Below are positions 8,498-16,306 of a stretch of DNA of 64,000 bases, piece by piece. A program made the position numbers and the translations under genes. The notes under the pieces were generated by a model that was given only the letters and a program-made list of their open reading frames with translations, was not told the origin of the DNA and made no database searches. The DNA lies in assembly GCA_949283785.1 (NCBI GenBank), contig CASDTR010000035.1:45666-109665 (forward strand). The letters are read 5' to 3'. Source of the DNA: an uncultured Oscillospiraceae bacterium. Its GTDB lineage: Bacteria > Bacillota > Clostridia > Oscillospirales > Acutalibacteraceae. Numbering within the stretch: the stretch's first letter is position 1; each line of letters opens with the position of its first letter.

Positions 8498-8893
8498 ATG
8501 AAGGAAAAAAAGAAAGTTATAATTGCGGTGGTGGCTCTTGTGGCGGCCGTCGCCGTATTTGCGGGGATTTATTTTGCATTCGGACGTCCCGACACAAGTG
8601 AAGGCAGCAAGACTGTCACCGTTGAGGTTTCAGCCCCCGATTACTCAAAGACCCATGAAATCAAAACCGACGCCGAGTTTTTAGGCGACGCCCTTAAAGA
8701 AGAGGGAATGATAGAGGGCGAGGACAGCCAGTACGGACTGTTTATAACCACAGTTGATTCCATTAAGGCCGACGACTCAAAGCAGCAGTGGTGGTGCATA
8801 ACCAAGGGCGGAGCCGACGTTATGACGGGAGCCGATTCAACGCCCATAGCCGACGGCGATACCTTTGAGCTCACCCTCAAGGAAGGATATTGA
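8498..8893 (+). CDS. Membrane-anchored DUF4430 (transcobalamin-C-like) protein
   Basis: 131 residues: a short basic N terminus, one transmembrane or uncleaved signal segment (about 6-27), then a DUF4430 domain outside the membrane. The family pattern is visible in EFLGDALKEEGMIEG, QYGLFITTVDSI and the aromatic QQWWCITKGGADVMTGADSTPIADGD..EL. DUF4430 is related to the C-terminal domain of cobalamin-binding intrinsic factor/transcobalamin. GAGGTG lies 7 bases before the ATG, and TATAAT at 8458-8463 is a good -10 without an obvious -35. Its TGA overlaps the ATG of the ECF S component by one base, implying translational coupling and a joint role in substrate capture. Confidence 0.8.
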   Translation: MKEKKKVIIAVVALVAAVAVFAGIYFAFGRPDTSEGSKTVTVEVSAPDYSKTHEIKTDAEFLGDALKEEGMIEGEDSQYGLFITTVDSIKADDSKQQWWCITKGGADVMTGADSTPIADGDTFELTLKEGY

Positions 8894-9393
8894 TGAAAAT
8901 ACGGGAAATTGCGGTTTCCGCTTTTCTTACGGCAATATTGTATTTGCAGCAGGTGGCTCTGTCTCCTCTGCCGAACATTCATCTTTGCGCACTGCTTCTG
9001 ATTTTGTACACGCTGTATTTTCCGAAGCTGGTGTTTCCCGTAACCGCCGCCTTCATACTTCTCGAAGGCATAACCTACGGCTTCGGCATGTGGTGGATAA
9101 GCTATCTCTACATCTGGCCGCTGCTTGTGGCTCTGGTATTTCTTTTCCGCAGAAATAAGTCTAAGTGGTTCTGGGCGGCGGTGGGGGGAGGCTTCGGCCT
9201 CATATACGGAGCGCTGTGCGCGATACCCTATCTGTTTATAGGTGGTATCTCAACTGCTACGGCTTACTGGATCGCAGGCATACCCTTTGACCTTATTCAC
9301 TGCGTGGGAAATTTTGCAGCAATCGCCCTTTTGTGGAAGCCGTTGGAGCGGGTATTCAAAAAGCTGGGCGGCTCCATGAAAAAAGGAGTGTAA
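8893..9393 (+). CDS. ECF transporter S component (substrate unknown)
   Basis: 166 very hydrophobic residues with about six membrane segments, the usual size and topology of an energy-coupling-factor S component. The start is the ATG at 8893 inside the overlap TGATG with the preceding stop. Features fitting the family include an N-terminal small-residue helix (FLTAILYLQQVAL), Gly-rich GGGFGLIYGALCAIPYLF and the loop IAGIPFDLIHCVGNFAAIALL, close to the usual AGIPFDxxHxxGN of these proteins. ATPases and the T component are not adjacent, so it presumably uses a shared ECF module. Pairing with DUF4430 hints at a corrinoid or related ligand, but this is inference. Confidence 0.8.
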   Translation: MKIREIAVSAFLTAILYLQQVALSPLPNIHLCALLLILYTLYFPKLVFPVTAAFILLEGITYGFGMWWISYLYIWPLLVALVFLFRRNKSKWFWAAVGGGFGLIYGALCAIPYLFIGGISTATAYWIAGIPFDLIHCVGNFAAIALLWKPLERVFKKLGGSMKKGV

Positions 9394-9491
9394 AGGAGAG
9401 CCGAACAGGGAGCTGATCCCGCGGTATTCTATTTTAAAGGATAAAAAACTGAGGATAACATTAGGAAAAATCAGGTTAAGAAGGTGGTTTT

Positions 9492-10130
9492 ATGAATCAG
9501 AAGGAGCGTATGCTGGCCGGACTTCCCTATAAAGCATGGCTCGACGGCCTTTCTCGGGAAAGGCTCGAAAACAAAAAGAGAATATACGAGTATAACAATC
9601 TCCCTCCCGAAAGGTGGGGAGAGATGACGGAGCTCATAAAGAATATCCTGGGAAAAACGGGGAAGGAGGTCCATATAGAGCCGCCCTTCCGCTGCGATTA
9701 CGGCAGGAATATTGAGGTGGGCGAGAATTTTTACTCAAATTTTAACCTTGTCATCCTGGATGTGGGAAAGGTGAAAATCGGGGATAATGTCATGTTCGGT
9801 CCCAATGTGGCCGTTTATACTGCGGGACATCCTCTTCACCACGAGTCCCGAAACAGCGGCTACGAATACGGCATAGGCATAACAATCGGAAACAACGTCT
9901 GGATAGGCGGCAATACGGCGGTGATGCCGGGGGTGACGATCGGCGACAACTGCGTCATAGGCGGCGGAAGCGTCGTCACGAAAGATATCCCTCCCGACTG
10001 CATAGCCGTGGGCAATCCCTGCCGTGTGATTCGGAAAATAACCGATGAGGATAAAAAGTATTATTTTAAAGACAGGGAATTTGACGTTGACGACTATCTT
10101 GATTCTGTCTTTAATGTTTCGGAGCTGTAA
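9492..10130 (+). CDS. Maltose/galactoside O-acetyltransferase family protein
   Basis: 212 residues with the left-handed beta-helix fold. The N-terminal Maa domain (KERMLAGLPYKAWLDGLSRER) is followed by hexapeptide repeats (VKIGDNVMFGPNVAVYTAG, ITIGNNVWIGGNTAVMPGVTIG, DNCVIGGGSVVTKDIP). The catalytic His is in TAGHPLHHESR (about residue 115). It transfers acetyl from acetyl-CoA to a sugar hydroxyl; the physiological acceptor is not known. ATG start at 9492 behind AAGAAGGTGG. Monocistronic between the ECF module and a strong terminator. Confidence 0.92.
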   Translation: MNQKERMLAGLPYKAWLDGLSRERLENKKRIYEYNNLPPERWGEMTELIKNILGKTGKEVHIEPPFRCDYGRNIEVGENFYSNFNLVILDVGKVKIGDNVMFGPNVAVYTAGHPLHHESRNSGYEYGIGITIGNNVWIGGNTAVMPGVTIGDNCVIGGGSVVTKDIPPDCIAVGNPCRVIRKITDEDKKYYFKDREFDVDDYLDSVFNVSEL

Positions 10131-10157
10131 AACTTTGAAAAAATAAAATACACAAGC

Positions 10158-10203
10158 AAAACGCCCCCTTGTGCTCTTAAAACTCAGCACGAGGGGGCGT
10201 TTG
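10158..10203. terminator. Strong terminator after the acetyltransferase gene
   Basis: AAACGCCCCCTTGTGCT pairs with AGCACGAGGGGGCGTTT over 17 bases with one G-U pair. It serves the acetyltransferase gene and, read leftward (TTTGCTTGTG), perhaps the convergent HAD gene too. Confidence 0.85.
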
Positions 10204-10220
10204 AATTTCTGAATAACAAA

Positions 10221-10886
10221 TTATAGTTCCTTGATGAGATCGGATAAAGTATAGTTTTCTTCTCCTTTGTTTCTAATAATTTTAATGAATTTGCATCCTG
10301 CGTTTTCTGCGGTTTTTCTGTCTTTTTCTTCATCACCTACGAACAATAATTCATTGGTCTTTATTTTAAGTTCCTTTGCAATATAATTCAAACCGTAAGG
10401 ATTTGGTTTTCTGTAACCGCAGCTGAGAGAAGAAACGTATAAATCAAAATATTGTAATAAGTCAATTATATCTCTCCTGAAAAATTCATCAGGCATTGCG
10501 GCAGGCAAATCGGTTAGTGTCGCAATTTTATAATTTTTTTCCTTCAATTTAATTATGGAAGGAACAGTTTCTTTATAAATAATCGGAATCAGATGCAATT
10601 CTTCAAAGAATGAATAAATAAATTCATCTATCGGAAAATTTAAATTCCATTCTTTTATTGCATGTGAAAAAATATATTGCGGAGTATATTCCTTTTCTCT
10701 GTAATTTAATCTGGGATTATATGATTTTAAGATTTCAACAGATCTGTCAATTTCCGTTTCGCTGACATCACATTGATATTTTTTGCTCACGGAGTTAAAG
10801 CTCTTTTTGTAATAATTAACCCATGAATATGGCATACCGTTATATTCCATAAGTGTACCGCCAATATCGAAAACAACAGCTTTCAT
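10221..10886 (-). CDS. HAD-superfamily hydrolase, AT-rich
   Basis: About 221 residues of the HAD-IA type. Motif I is VVFDIGGTL, where the second catalytic Asp of the usual DxD is Gly; this DxGGT form is common in part of the family but weakens a phosphatase prediction. Motif II Thr is in TLTDLPAA (about 133), motif III Lys in GYRKPNP (about 168) and motif IV in LLFVGDEEKDRKTAENAG. Cap domain is helical (C1). The ATG at 10886 (MKAVVFD) is preferred over a GTG three codons upstream. The gene is clearly richer in A+T and in AAA/ATT codons than its neighbours, which suggests recent transfer. Substrate unknown. Confidence 0.85.
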   Translation of the reverse strand: MKAVVFDIGGTLMEYNGMPYSWVNYYKKSFNSVSKKYQCDVSETEIDRSVEILKSYNPRLNYREKEYTPQYIFSHAIKEWNLNFPIDEFIYSFFEELHLIPIIYKETVPSIIKLKEKNYKIATLTDLPAAMPDEFFRRDIIDLLQYFDLYVSSLSCGYRKPNPYGLNYIAKELKIKTNELLFVGDEEKDRKTAENAGCKFIKIIRNKGEENYTLSDLIKEL

Positions 10887-10965
10887 AATTTCCACATCCC
10901 GACTCTCATTTCATTGTGAGATTTTCTCTGACAATTTATTGCAGAAAAAATATAAAAATTAATAT

Positions 10966-11526
10966 TTATTCAACAATAAGATTTAAGCACAGTCCTGCCG
11001 CTCCGCACAGAACCATTACAAGAATGGGATTCCATTTGAATTTACGAAGAATCACAAAAGCGGCAAGAAAAAGTCCGCAGCCTATAAGGTCAAAGGTTTC
11101 AAGATTGATTTTTTCTCCGCCGAAAAGCACCATGGAGAGAATGGAGAGCCCTGCTCCCGCTATAAGGGCGACTACGGCAGGACGAAGGCTTGCCAGTACG
11201 CTTTGAAGCAGGGACATTTCTTTATACCGATAGTAAATAAATGCAAGTATAGAAACTATGATGCATGAGGGGAGAATGCAGCCGAAAGTAGCTATTACGG
11301 CTCCGGGAATACCTGCGATTCTAATTCCCACAAAGGTGGCGCTGTTTACGGCTATTGGGCCGGGCGTCATTTCGGCAATGGTTATAAGGTCGGTAAATTC
11401 ACCCATGGTGAGCCAGTGGTAGTTGTCCACAACCTGACTTTGTATCAGTGGCATTGCGGCGTAGCCTCCGCCGATGCTGAAAAGCCCAACCTGCAAAAAG
11501 GAGAGGAAAAGGCGCAGGTAAATCAT
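10966..11526 (-). CDS. Chromate transporter, half-length CHR protein (second of pair)
   Basis: 186 residues, one CHR domain with about six membrane segments. The family signature is clear: FSIGGGYAAMPLIQ near residue 17 and AEMTPGPIAVNSATFVG near residue 52. Short CHR proteins occur as adjacent pairs that together equal one long ChrA. The ATG overlaps the stop of the partner by 4 bases (ATGA), so the two are translated together. CHR proteins export chromate in known cases, but many homologues in anaerobes have no tested substrate. Confidence 0.9.
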   Translation of the reverse strand: MIYLRLFLSFLQVGLFSIGGGYAAMPLIQSQVVDNYHWLTMGEFTDLITIAEMTPGPIAVNSATFVGIRIAGIPGAVIATFGCILPSCIIVSILAFIYYRYKEMSLLQSVLASLRPAVVALIAGAGLSILSMVLFGGEKINLETFDLIGCGLFLAAFVILRKFKWNPILVMVLCGAAGLCLNLIVE

Positions 11527-12119
11527 TTTTTACGCTCCTTTCTCTTTTTTGCAAATGCGCTTGCTGTCCCTACGGACGCAGCCGCTATGATGATGTATAT
11601 TACGTTGACGTCAAAGAAAAAGGTCCCTGCGAAAGCGGCAAGCATAATGAGGATGTGCAGCAGGGAGCGCACTTTTATGACCTTTGAGCCGAGAGAACAC
11701 ACAATGTCCAGAATCACCGCCGCGACGCCTGCCTGCATTCCTTTTAGTACCAAAGCCACATACTTATTGGAGGCAAAGGCGGCATAGAAAAATGATATTA
11801 CCGAAAGTATTATCATCGGCGGCAGAATTGTTCCGAGAGTCGCAACTATCATTCCCGTGAACCCGGCAACACGCCAGCCTACAAGGATTGCGGCGTTTAC
11901 GGCTATGGCCCCGGGAGAGGATTGGGCAAGGGCGGTGAGATCCAGCATTTCCTGTTCATCGATCCAGTGAAGTTCATCCACAAACTTCCTCTTCATAAAG
12001 GTTATTATTACGAAGCCCCCGCCAAAGGTAAAGGTGCTTATGTAGAGAGTGCTCAGAAACAGCTTAAGCAAGGTTTTGCTCTTTTTTTCGTTTTTAATTG
12101 GCTTTGTCTCGTTTTCCAC
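11523..12119 (-). CDS. Chromate transporter, half-length CHR protein (first of pair)
   Basis: About 198 residues with one CHR domain: FTFGGGFVIITFMKRKFV (about residue 35) and AQSSPGAIAVNAAILVG. The start is taken as the GTG at 12119, as GGGGAG sits 7-8 bases before it; the GTG three codons upstream would be too close to that site. A charged, Lys-rich N-terminal tail precedes the first membrane helix. Opposite membrane orientation of the two halves is the usual arrangement for split ChrA, as far as the family is known. Leftward two-gene operon with the next gene. Confidence 0.88.
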   Translation of the reverse strand: MENETKPIKNEKKSKTLLKLFLSTLYISTFTFGGGFVIITFMKRKFVDELHWIDEQEMLDLTALAQSSPGAIAVNAAILVGWRVAGFTGMIVATLGTILPPMIILSVISFFYAAFASNKYVALVLKGMQAGVAAVILDIVCSLGSKVIKVRSLLHILIMLAAFAGTFFFDVNVIYIIIAAASVGTASAFAKKRKERKK

Positions 12120-12213
12120 TGAGTTCACTCCCCAAAAAGCGATAGATATACCGAAACTATTATAGTGGTAAGGGGAAGTTTTTTCCAGTGCTTTTTAATA
12201 AGGTAAAAAATTT

Positions 12214-12236
12214 AAAAATCCCCAAAGGGGATTTTT
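12214..12236. terminator. Compact A/T-flanked terminator hairpin
   Basis: AAAAATCCCC-AAA-GGGGATTTTT, near-perfect and flanked by A and T runs on both sides. It is the distal of two tandem hairpins behind the zinc ABC operon and shields the chromate genes. Confidence 0.75.
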
Positions 12237-12255
12237 GTAAATTCAGTTTAAAGCA

Positions 12256-12289
12256 AAACGGGAAACCGCCGTCAAAGGGTTCCCCGTTT
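12256..12289 (-). terminator. Terminator of the zinc ABC transporter operon
   Basis: AAACGGGAAACC pairs with GGGTTCCCCGTTT, with one bulge. It lies 7 bases past the permease stop codon and is followed on the minus strand by TTGCTTT. Confidence 0.7.
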
Positions 12290-12295
12290 AAGCTT

Positions 12296-13132
12296 TTACT
12301 TTTTCTTTCTGAAAATATATGAGACAAAGAACAGCACCGCAGAAATGAGGACTATTGTAGCTCCCGCGGAGGTGTTTAGATAGAAGGAGAAAATAACGCC
12401 TGCGATACCTGAGGAAAGGGAGAGCCCAACCGATGAGAAAAGATACTGCCTTGAATTTGTTGAAAAGTTTCTGGCGCATGCGGCGGGTAAAATAAGCATT
12501 GAGTTAATGAGAAGCACACCCACCCATTTTATGGAGAGCATGACCACTACCGCAACAAGCACTACGAATATATTTTCGATGAGGGCTACCCTTACTCCGC
12601 GGCTTGCGGCAAGCTCGCGGTTTATGCTCACGAGTGTGAGCTTATTGTAAATCAGAGCCCAGATTATTGTGACGCACAGGAGCGTCACGGCGAGAATGAG
12701 TATCTCCGAGGGGGTGACGCTTAAAATATCTCCTATGAGATAGGAGGAATACTTTGAAAATCCTCCGCCCACTGAGAGGATCACAAGGCCAAGGGCTATG
12801 GCCGCCGAGGAAAAGACGCTTATGACCGTATCGGCGGAAGCTGTGCCTGCGGAGCGGACCTTTGTGATGATAAGAGCTAAAAGTATTCCGAAGGCCACCA
12901 TGCTTATGAGCTCGTTGTCAACGCCTAAAATCACGCCCAAGGCGATGCCCGTAAGAGCTGAGTGTCCCAAAGCGTCGGAAAAGAAAGCCATGTTGTGGTT
13001 TACCGCCATTGTGCCGAGCATGCCCAGAAGGGGAGTTATGAGCAATACCGCAAGCAAGGCGTTCTTCATAAAATCATACTGCGCCCAGGTAAAGGGGAGC
13101 AGTGTTTCCGTAATCTTGTATATAACTTCCAT
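12296..13132 (-). CDS. znuB: Zinc/manganese ABC transporter permease (ZnuB/MntB family)
   Basis: 278 residues with 8-9 membrane helices and the ABC-3 family signature: NHNMAFFSDALGHSALTGIALG, GTASADTVISVFSSAAIALG, LVSINRELAASRGV and WVGVLLINSMLILPAACAR. GAGG lies 6 bases before the ATG. It completes the transporter with the ATPase and the binding protein upstream. The 69 bases separating it from the ATPase stop contain only a 22-codon open frame with no site of its own. The divergent Zur-like gene argues for zinc. Confidence 0.9.
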   Translation of the reverse strand: MEVIYKITETLLPFTWAQYDFMKNALLAVLLITPLLGMLGTMAVNHNMAFFSDALGHSALTGIALGVILGVDNELISMVAFGILLALIITKVRSAGTASADTVISVFSSAAIALGLVILSVGGGFSKYSSYLIGDILSVTPSEILILAVTLLCVTIIWALIYNKLTLVSINRELAASRGVRVALIENIFVVLVAVVVMLSIKWVGVLLINSMLILPAACARNFSTNSRQYLFSSVGLSLSSGIAGVIFSFYLNTSAGATIVLISAVLFFVSYIFRKKK

Positions 13133-13201
13133 TTTAAACCTCGTGCGACGGCGCGATAAAGGCGTTGGCCTTCATCCCCGTGAATTTTTCCTTAATGTAT
13201 T

Positions 13202-13936
13202 TTAACCTATTGTACCGAATGCCTTTCGGAATTCTTCGGAGCCGAAGACCTCTTCAACGGTGCCCGAGATAAGTCCGCCCCGATGAAGCAGGAGCACCTT
13301 GTCGGCATATTGGCGTACCAGCTCAAGGTCGTGGGAGACCATGACGATGGCCATGTGGTACGTCTTTCTCAAATCGGCAACCTGCTTATAAAACTGTTCC
13401 GAGCCCACGGTATCGACGCCGGAAACGGGCTCGTCCAAAATAAGCAGTTCAGGTACGGGATAGATAGCCTGGCAGAGCATCACGCGCTGGAGTTCTCCTC
13501 CCGAAAGCATGCCCAGGGAGCGCTTTGAAAGGTCCCTGCACCCCGATTTTTCGAGGGATTCCAGCACCTGTGCCTTTTCCTTTTTCTTTCCTCCCAGCCA
13601 TACGGGGAAGCAAGAGCGTCCCGCAAGTAGAAAATCCATTACGCTCATGGGGGAGCTTCTGTCAAATTCCAGGAACTGGGGAACATAGCCTATTTTGATT
13701 TTCTCTATTACGTCGCCGCTGTGGGAGGCGTATTTTACGGAGCCGCTGTGACGGATTTCTCCCAAAATGCTTTTTAAAAGCGTGGTCTTGCCCGCCCCGT
13801 TTACGCCTATGAGGGCCGTAAGCTGACCGCAGTGCATATCGAAGCTTATATTGTCCAGGAGTAGCTCCCTGCCCTTTTTTACGGTTAAATTCTTTATTTC
13901 CACGCTGCAAAGTCCGCAGCCGTTTTCAGCTTTCAC
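13202..13936 (-). CDS. znuC: Zinc ABC transporter ATP-binding protein
   Basis: 244 residues with all ABC motifs: Walker A GVNGAGKTT (about 43-51), Q-loop VPQFLEFD, signature LSGGELQRV (about 148), Walker B LLILDEP (about 166-173), D-loop SGVD and the switch His in MVSHDLE. The ATG overlaps the stop codon of the binding-protein gene by 4 bases (ATGA), a sign of coupled translation. It energises uptake through the ZnuB-like permease. Confidence 0.93.
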   Translation of the reverse strand: MKAENGCGLCSVEIKNLTVKKGRELLLDNISFDMHCGQLTALIGVNGAGKTTLLKSILGEIRHSGSVKYASHSGDVIEKIKIGYVPQFLEFDRSSPMSVMDFLLAGRSCFPVWLGGKKKEKAQVLESLEKSGCRDLSKRSLGMLSGGELQRVMLCQAIYPVPELLILDEPVSGVDTVGSEQFYKQVADLRKTYHMAIVMVSHDLELVRQYADKVLLLHRGGLISGTVEEVFGSEEFRKAFGTIG

Positions 13937-14868
13937 GAAAGCACCGCCTTTTTGATTGTCTCGCAGTTTTCGAGCATTATTTTTTCGTATGAATCCTTTG
14001 AGCCGTCGCCGCTTGTTACGGGATTGAGGGTATATACCGGTACTCCTGTTTCATTTGACAAAACCTGCGCGGCTGAGCCTTTATAATCAGGCTCCGTAAA
14101 AATGGCTTTAATATCATTTGACTTTATGAGCTCCGTGAGCCTTACAAGCTCTTTTGTACCCGGCTCGGCTCCGTCGTCGCTGTCGAAGCTGGCGGCAAAG
14201 ACAAGTGAGTAATCCTCGGCAAAATAGTCGTAGGCCTCGTGGAAGGAAATGAACTCGGCTCCCTTGCAGGAAGCCAGCTCCGTCTTTATTGTGCTGTCGA
14301 GTGCATAGAGCTTTTGAAGATAGATTTCAAGATTTTCCGAAATTCTTTTTTCGTATTGCGGAAAGACCTTTATAAGTCCCGCCGCAATGTTTTCGGTCTG
14401 CCTGGCGGCATTCTTCGGGGACATCCATATATGGGCGTTTCCCTCATGGTCATGGTCGTGGCCGTGTTCTTCCTCGGCTTCGTGGTTATGGCTGTCCTCG
14501 TCATCCGCTCCGATTATCTCTATGCCCTGTGATGAGTCGATAACGGGTGCATCGGACATCTCGGTGGCTTTTTCGAGAAATTCCTCCATGCCCGCACCGT
14601 TTATCACAACGGCCTTCGCCGTCGCAAGAGCTTTCATGTCCTTTGGCATGAGGGTGTAGTCGTGGAGACATCCGTTGTGATTTTCCGTCATGTTTAGGAT
14701 TTTAACGTCCTCTATTCCGTCAAGGAGATTGAGGGTGAAGATGTATACGGGATAAAATGTAGTAAGTATGATGCTTTTATCCTCGTACTCGTCGCCTGCT
14801 GAGCATCCAGTGAATGCCGCGGAAAAGAGAAGTATAAAAGAGAGAAAAAGGGAAACAAATCGCTTCAT
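13933..14868 (-). CDS. znuA: Zinc-binding lipoprotein of the ABC transporter (ZnuA/AdcA type)
   Basis: 311 residues. The ATG at 14868 opens a signal peptide (MKRFVSLFLSFILLFSAAF) with lipobox FTGC, so the mature protein is lipid-anchored outside. Zinc ligands of cluster A-I proteins are recognisable: His in NHNGCLHDYTLMP, His in GNAHIWMSP, His in SFHEAYDYF and Asp in FTEPDYKGSAA. A His/Asp/Glu-rich loop (EDSHNHEAEEEHGHDHDHEG) lies just before the second ligand, typical of zinc rather than manganese binders. The nearest AGGCGG is 15 bases from the ATG, so the exact start is less sure. First gene of the operon, divergent from zur. Confidence 0.92.
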   Translation of the reverse strand: MKRFVSLFLSFILLFSAAFTGCSAGDEYEDKSIILTTFYPVYIFTLNLLDGIEDVKILNMTENHNGCLHDYTLMPKDMKALATAKAVVINGAGMEEFLEKATEMSDAPVIDSSQGIEIIGADDEDSHNHEAEEEHGHDHDHEGNAHIWMSPKNAARQTENIAAGLIKVFPQYEKRISENLEIYLQKLYALDSTIKTELASCKGAEFISFHEAYDYFAEDYSLVFAASFDSDDGAEPGTKELVRLTELIKSNDIKAIFTEPDYKGSAAQVLSNETGVPVYTLNPVTSGDGSKDSYEKIMLENCETIKKAVLS

Positions 14869-14954
14869 TTTATATGATATTATCCGCCTGAGAATCAGAC
14901 GCTGCCTTTCTTCAAAATTAACTGTGTTTTTTATTAAGCTCAAAAAAGAAAAAG

Positions 14955-14987
14955 CTTATTGCAAATCAGTTGCAATAAGTATATAAT
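14955..14987. promoter_or_regulatory. Palindromic Zur/Fur-type operator overlapping the zur promoter
   Basis: CTTATTGCAA (14955-14964) and TTGCAATAAG (14970-14979) form a perfect 10-5-10 palindrome. The left arm contains the -35 TTGCAA (14959-14964), followed after exactly 17 bases by the -10 TATAAT (14982-14987), giving a rightward promoter for the regulator. The site lies between the divergent znu operon and the regulator, so one operator can control both. Confidence 0.8.
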
Positions 14988-15035
14988 GAAACAGCGGATA
15001 TGTCAACAATTCAGGAAGGCAAAGAGGTGGAAAAA

Positions 15036-15485
15036 GTGGAAAAAGCGCGCCGTCAGACCCCGAGGAAAAAGGCGATTTCAGAGATAATAGAAAATTCTCA
15101 TGAGCCCATGACAGCCGAGGAGATTTTTGAAAAGGCAAGTCCTCTTTTTAAGAATCTCGCCATAACCACGGTTTACAGGACCTTGGACGCCATGGAACAG
15201 AGCGGGGAGATAAGCCGAAGTATTTATGATGACGGTGTTGCAAGGTATGTTTGCAGCAAGACCCACCGCCATTTTCTGACCTGCCTCAAATGCCGCAAAT
15301 CGGTGGCAATAGAAGGCTGTCCCTTTGAATCGGCGGAGGAGGAGATCTGCCGAAAGACTGGATTTAAGATTTCGAAGCACAAGGTTGAGCTTTTCGGATA
15401 CTGTCCCGAATGTCAGCGAACTGAGCCCGGCAGCGTGACGCTGCACCCAAGCCTTACGCCGAATGAAGACAACGAAAAAACATAA
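15036..15485 (+). CDS. zur: Fur-family metalloregulator, probably Zur
   Basis: About 149 residues from GTG 15036, which has GAGGTGG five bases upstream. An in-frame ATG at 15000 exists, but it would be almost at the predicted transcription start and has no ribosome site. Winged helix: PMTAEEIFEKASPLFKNLAITTVYRTLDAMEQSG with the recognition helix TTVYRTLD. The metal-sensing part has SKTHRHFLTCLKC (His-rich site and first CxxC), KHKVELFGYCPEC (second CxxC of the structural zinc). Position opposite a zinc importer supports Zur over Fur or PerR. Likely autoregulated through the 25-base palindrome in its own promoter. Confidence 0.88.
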   Translation: MEKARRQTPRKKAISEIIENSHEPMTAEEIFEKASPLFKNLAITTVYRTLDAMEQSGEISRSIYDDGVARYVCSKTHRHFLTCLKCRKSVAIEGCPFESAEEEICRKTGFKISKHKVELFGYCPECQRTEPGSVTLHPSLTPNEDNEKT

Positions 15486-15794
15486 CCGTCTGCACGCAAT
15501 CCGCACATCAAGTGGCGGCAATGAGCTGCTATAATTGCCTGCATGTAGGCTGAGCCTGCACGCAAAACAGCGGAAAGCAGCAATGACTGCCTGCGCTTAA
15601 AAGATTCGAAAAATGAGCGGAAGCATGTTCAATCGTCTCTTTGTACATGTATGTTTAACAACAAAAATAACCGTCTGCCTTAAAGGTTCAACTTTTCGGC
15701 GGACGGTTATTTAATTATGCGTTCAAAGGGACTGAAAGGAAATATTTATTGTACTGCATGCGATATACGTCTGCGCTTAAAAGACGCTGAAATC
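15486..15794. other. Intergenic region with short repeats
   Basis: No gene is supported in these 309 bases. ATAACCGTCTGC occurs at 15483 and again at 15668, the latter inside a terminator stem. CTGCGCTTAAAAGA occurs as a direct repeat at 15591-15604 and 15771-15784. Short dyads such as GCAGG/CCTGC are scattered between them. This looks like degenerate repeat DNA rather than coding sequence. Confidence 0.5.
15667..15711. terminator. Terminator between zur and the PH-domain gene
   Basis: AATAACCGTCTGCC pairs with GGCGGACGGTTATT around a 17-base loop, followed by TAATTATG. It is about 180 bases past the zur stop, so it may serve either convergent gene. Confidence 0.65.
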
Positions 15795-16229
15795 TTAATT
15801 CTCCTCATCGGAACCGTTTTCTTTTTGCTTGAGCTTTAACTCCGTGACGAAATCGAATTTATCTTTTGGCGATACGATAATATTTTTCTTTTTGCCGTTT
15901 TTAAAATAGGTGATGACAAGTCTGTCCCTTGAGAGTGCAGCGGAATCTCCCGTTACGGAGCCCGGCTGGCATGACACTATCATATTGTAGGGAATGACTT
16001 TTTTCGTGAACAGACCGCTTCTCACCGTAAGGGCCGAGTCGCCCGTGACGTAATAAGTAAACAGATATGTGGGAAGCAGGAAAAGGAAAAACATCAGCCC
16101 AAACATTATCGCCGCAAGGAGCATGGTGGCGTTTCCCAGAGAGGCGGCGTAGATGGTGTATGCGGTAAAAGCGCAGAAAACGATAACGCTCAGATGGAAC
16201 CACCAGTCGATTTTTGATTTATATTTCAT
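15795..16229 (-). CDS. Membrane protein with bacterial PH domain (YyaB-like)
   Basis: 144 residues. Two adjacent membrane helices (about 12-30 and 35-58) are followed by a bacterial PH-type domain: TGDSALTVRSGLFTKKVIPYNMI, then the family signature SAALSRDRLVITY and IIVSPKDKFDFVTEL. Such proteins are small membrane-anchored PH proteins of unknown role. AGGAG lies 9 bases before the ATG. Leftward, and monocistronic as far as can be seen. Acidic C-terminal tail. Confidence 0.8.
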   Translation of the reverse strand: MKYKSKIDWWFHLSVIVFCAFTAYTIYAASLGNATMLLAAIMFGLMFFLFLLPTYLFTYYVTGDSALTVRSGLFTKKVIPYNMIVSCQPGSVTGDSAALSRDRLVITYFKNGKKKNIIVSPKDKFDFVTELKLKQKENGSDEEN

Positions 16230-16253
16230 TGCTGAACTGCTCCTTAATTTAAT

Positions 16254-16286
16254 TTAAAAAACCGGAGAAGCGCAGAGCCTCTCCGG
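16254..16286 (-). terminator. Terminator of the aldolase gene
   Basis: CCGGAGAG-like stem (CCGGAGA...CTCTCCGG) followed on the minus strand by GGTTTTTTAAATT, just downstream of the fba stop codon. Confidence 0.8.
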
Positions 16287-16306
16287 ATACGGGTTTAGGA
16301 AAAAGA

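Noticed and set aside
13133-13201. A 22-codon open frame (MKANAFIAPSHEV end) between the zinc ABC ATPase and permease genes, thought of as a frameshifted ATPase tail
   Set aside because: The ATPase already has a full-length end and the fragment has no own start site; kept only as spacer.
15482-15794. Short repeats considered as a CRISPR array
   Set aside because: Only two copies of a 14-base repeat and uneven spacing; no regular spacers and no cas genes in the window.
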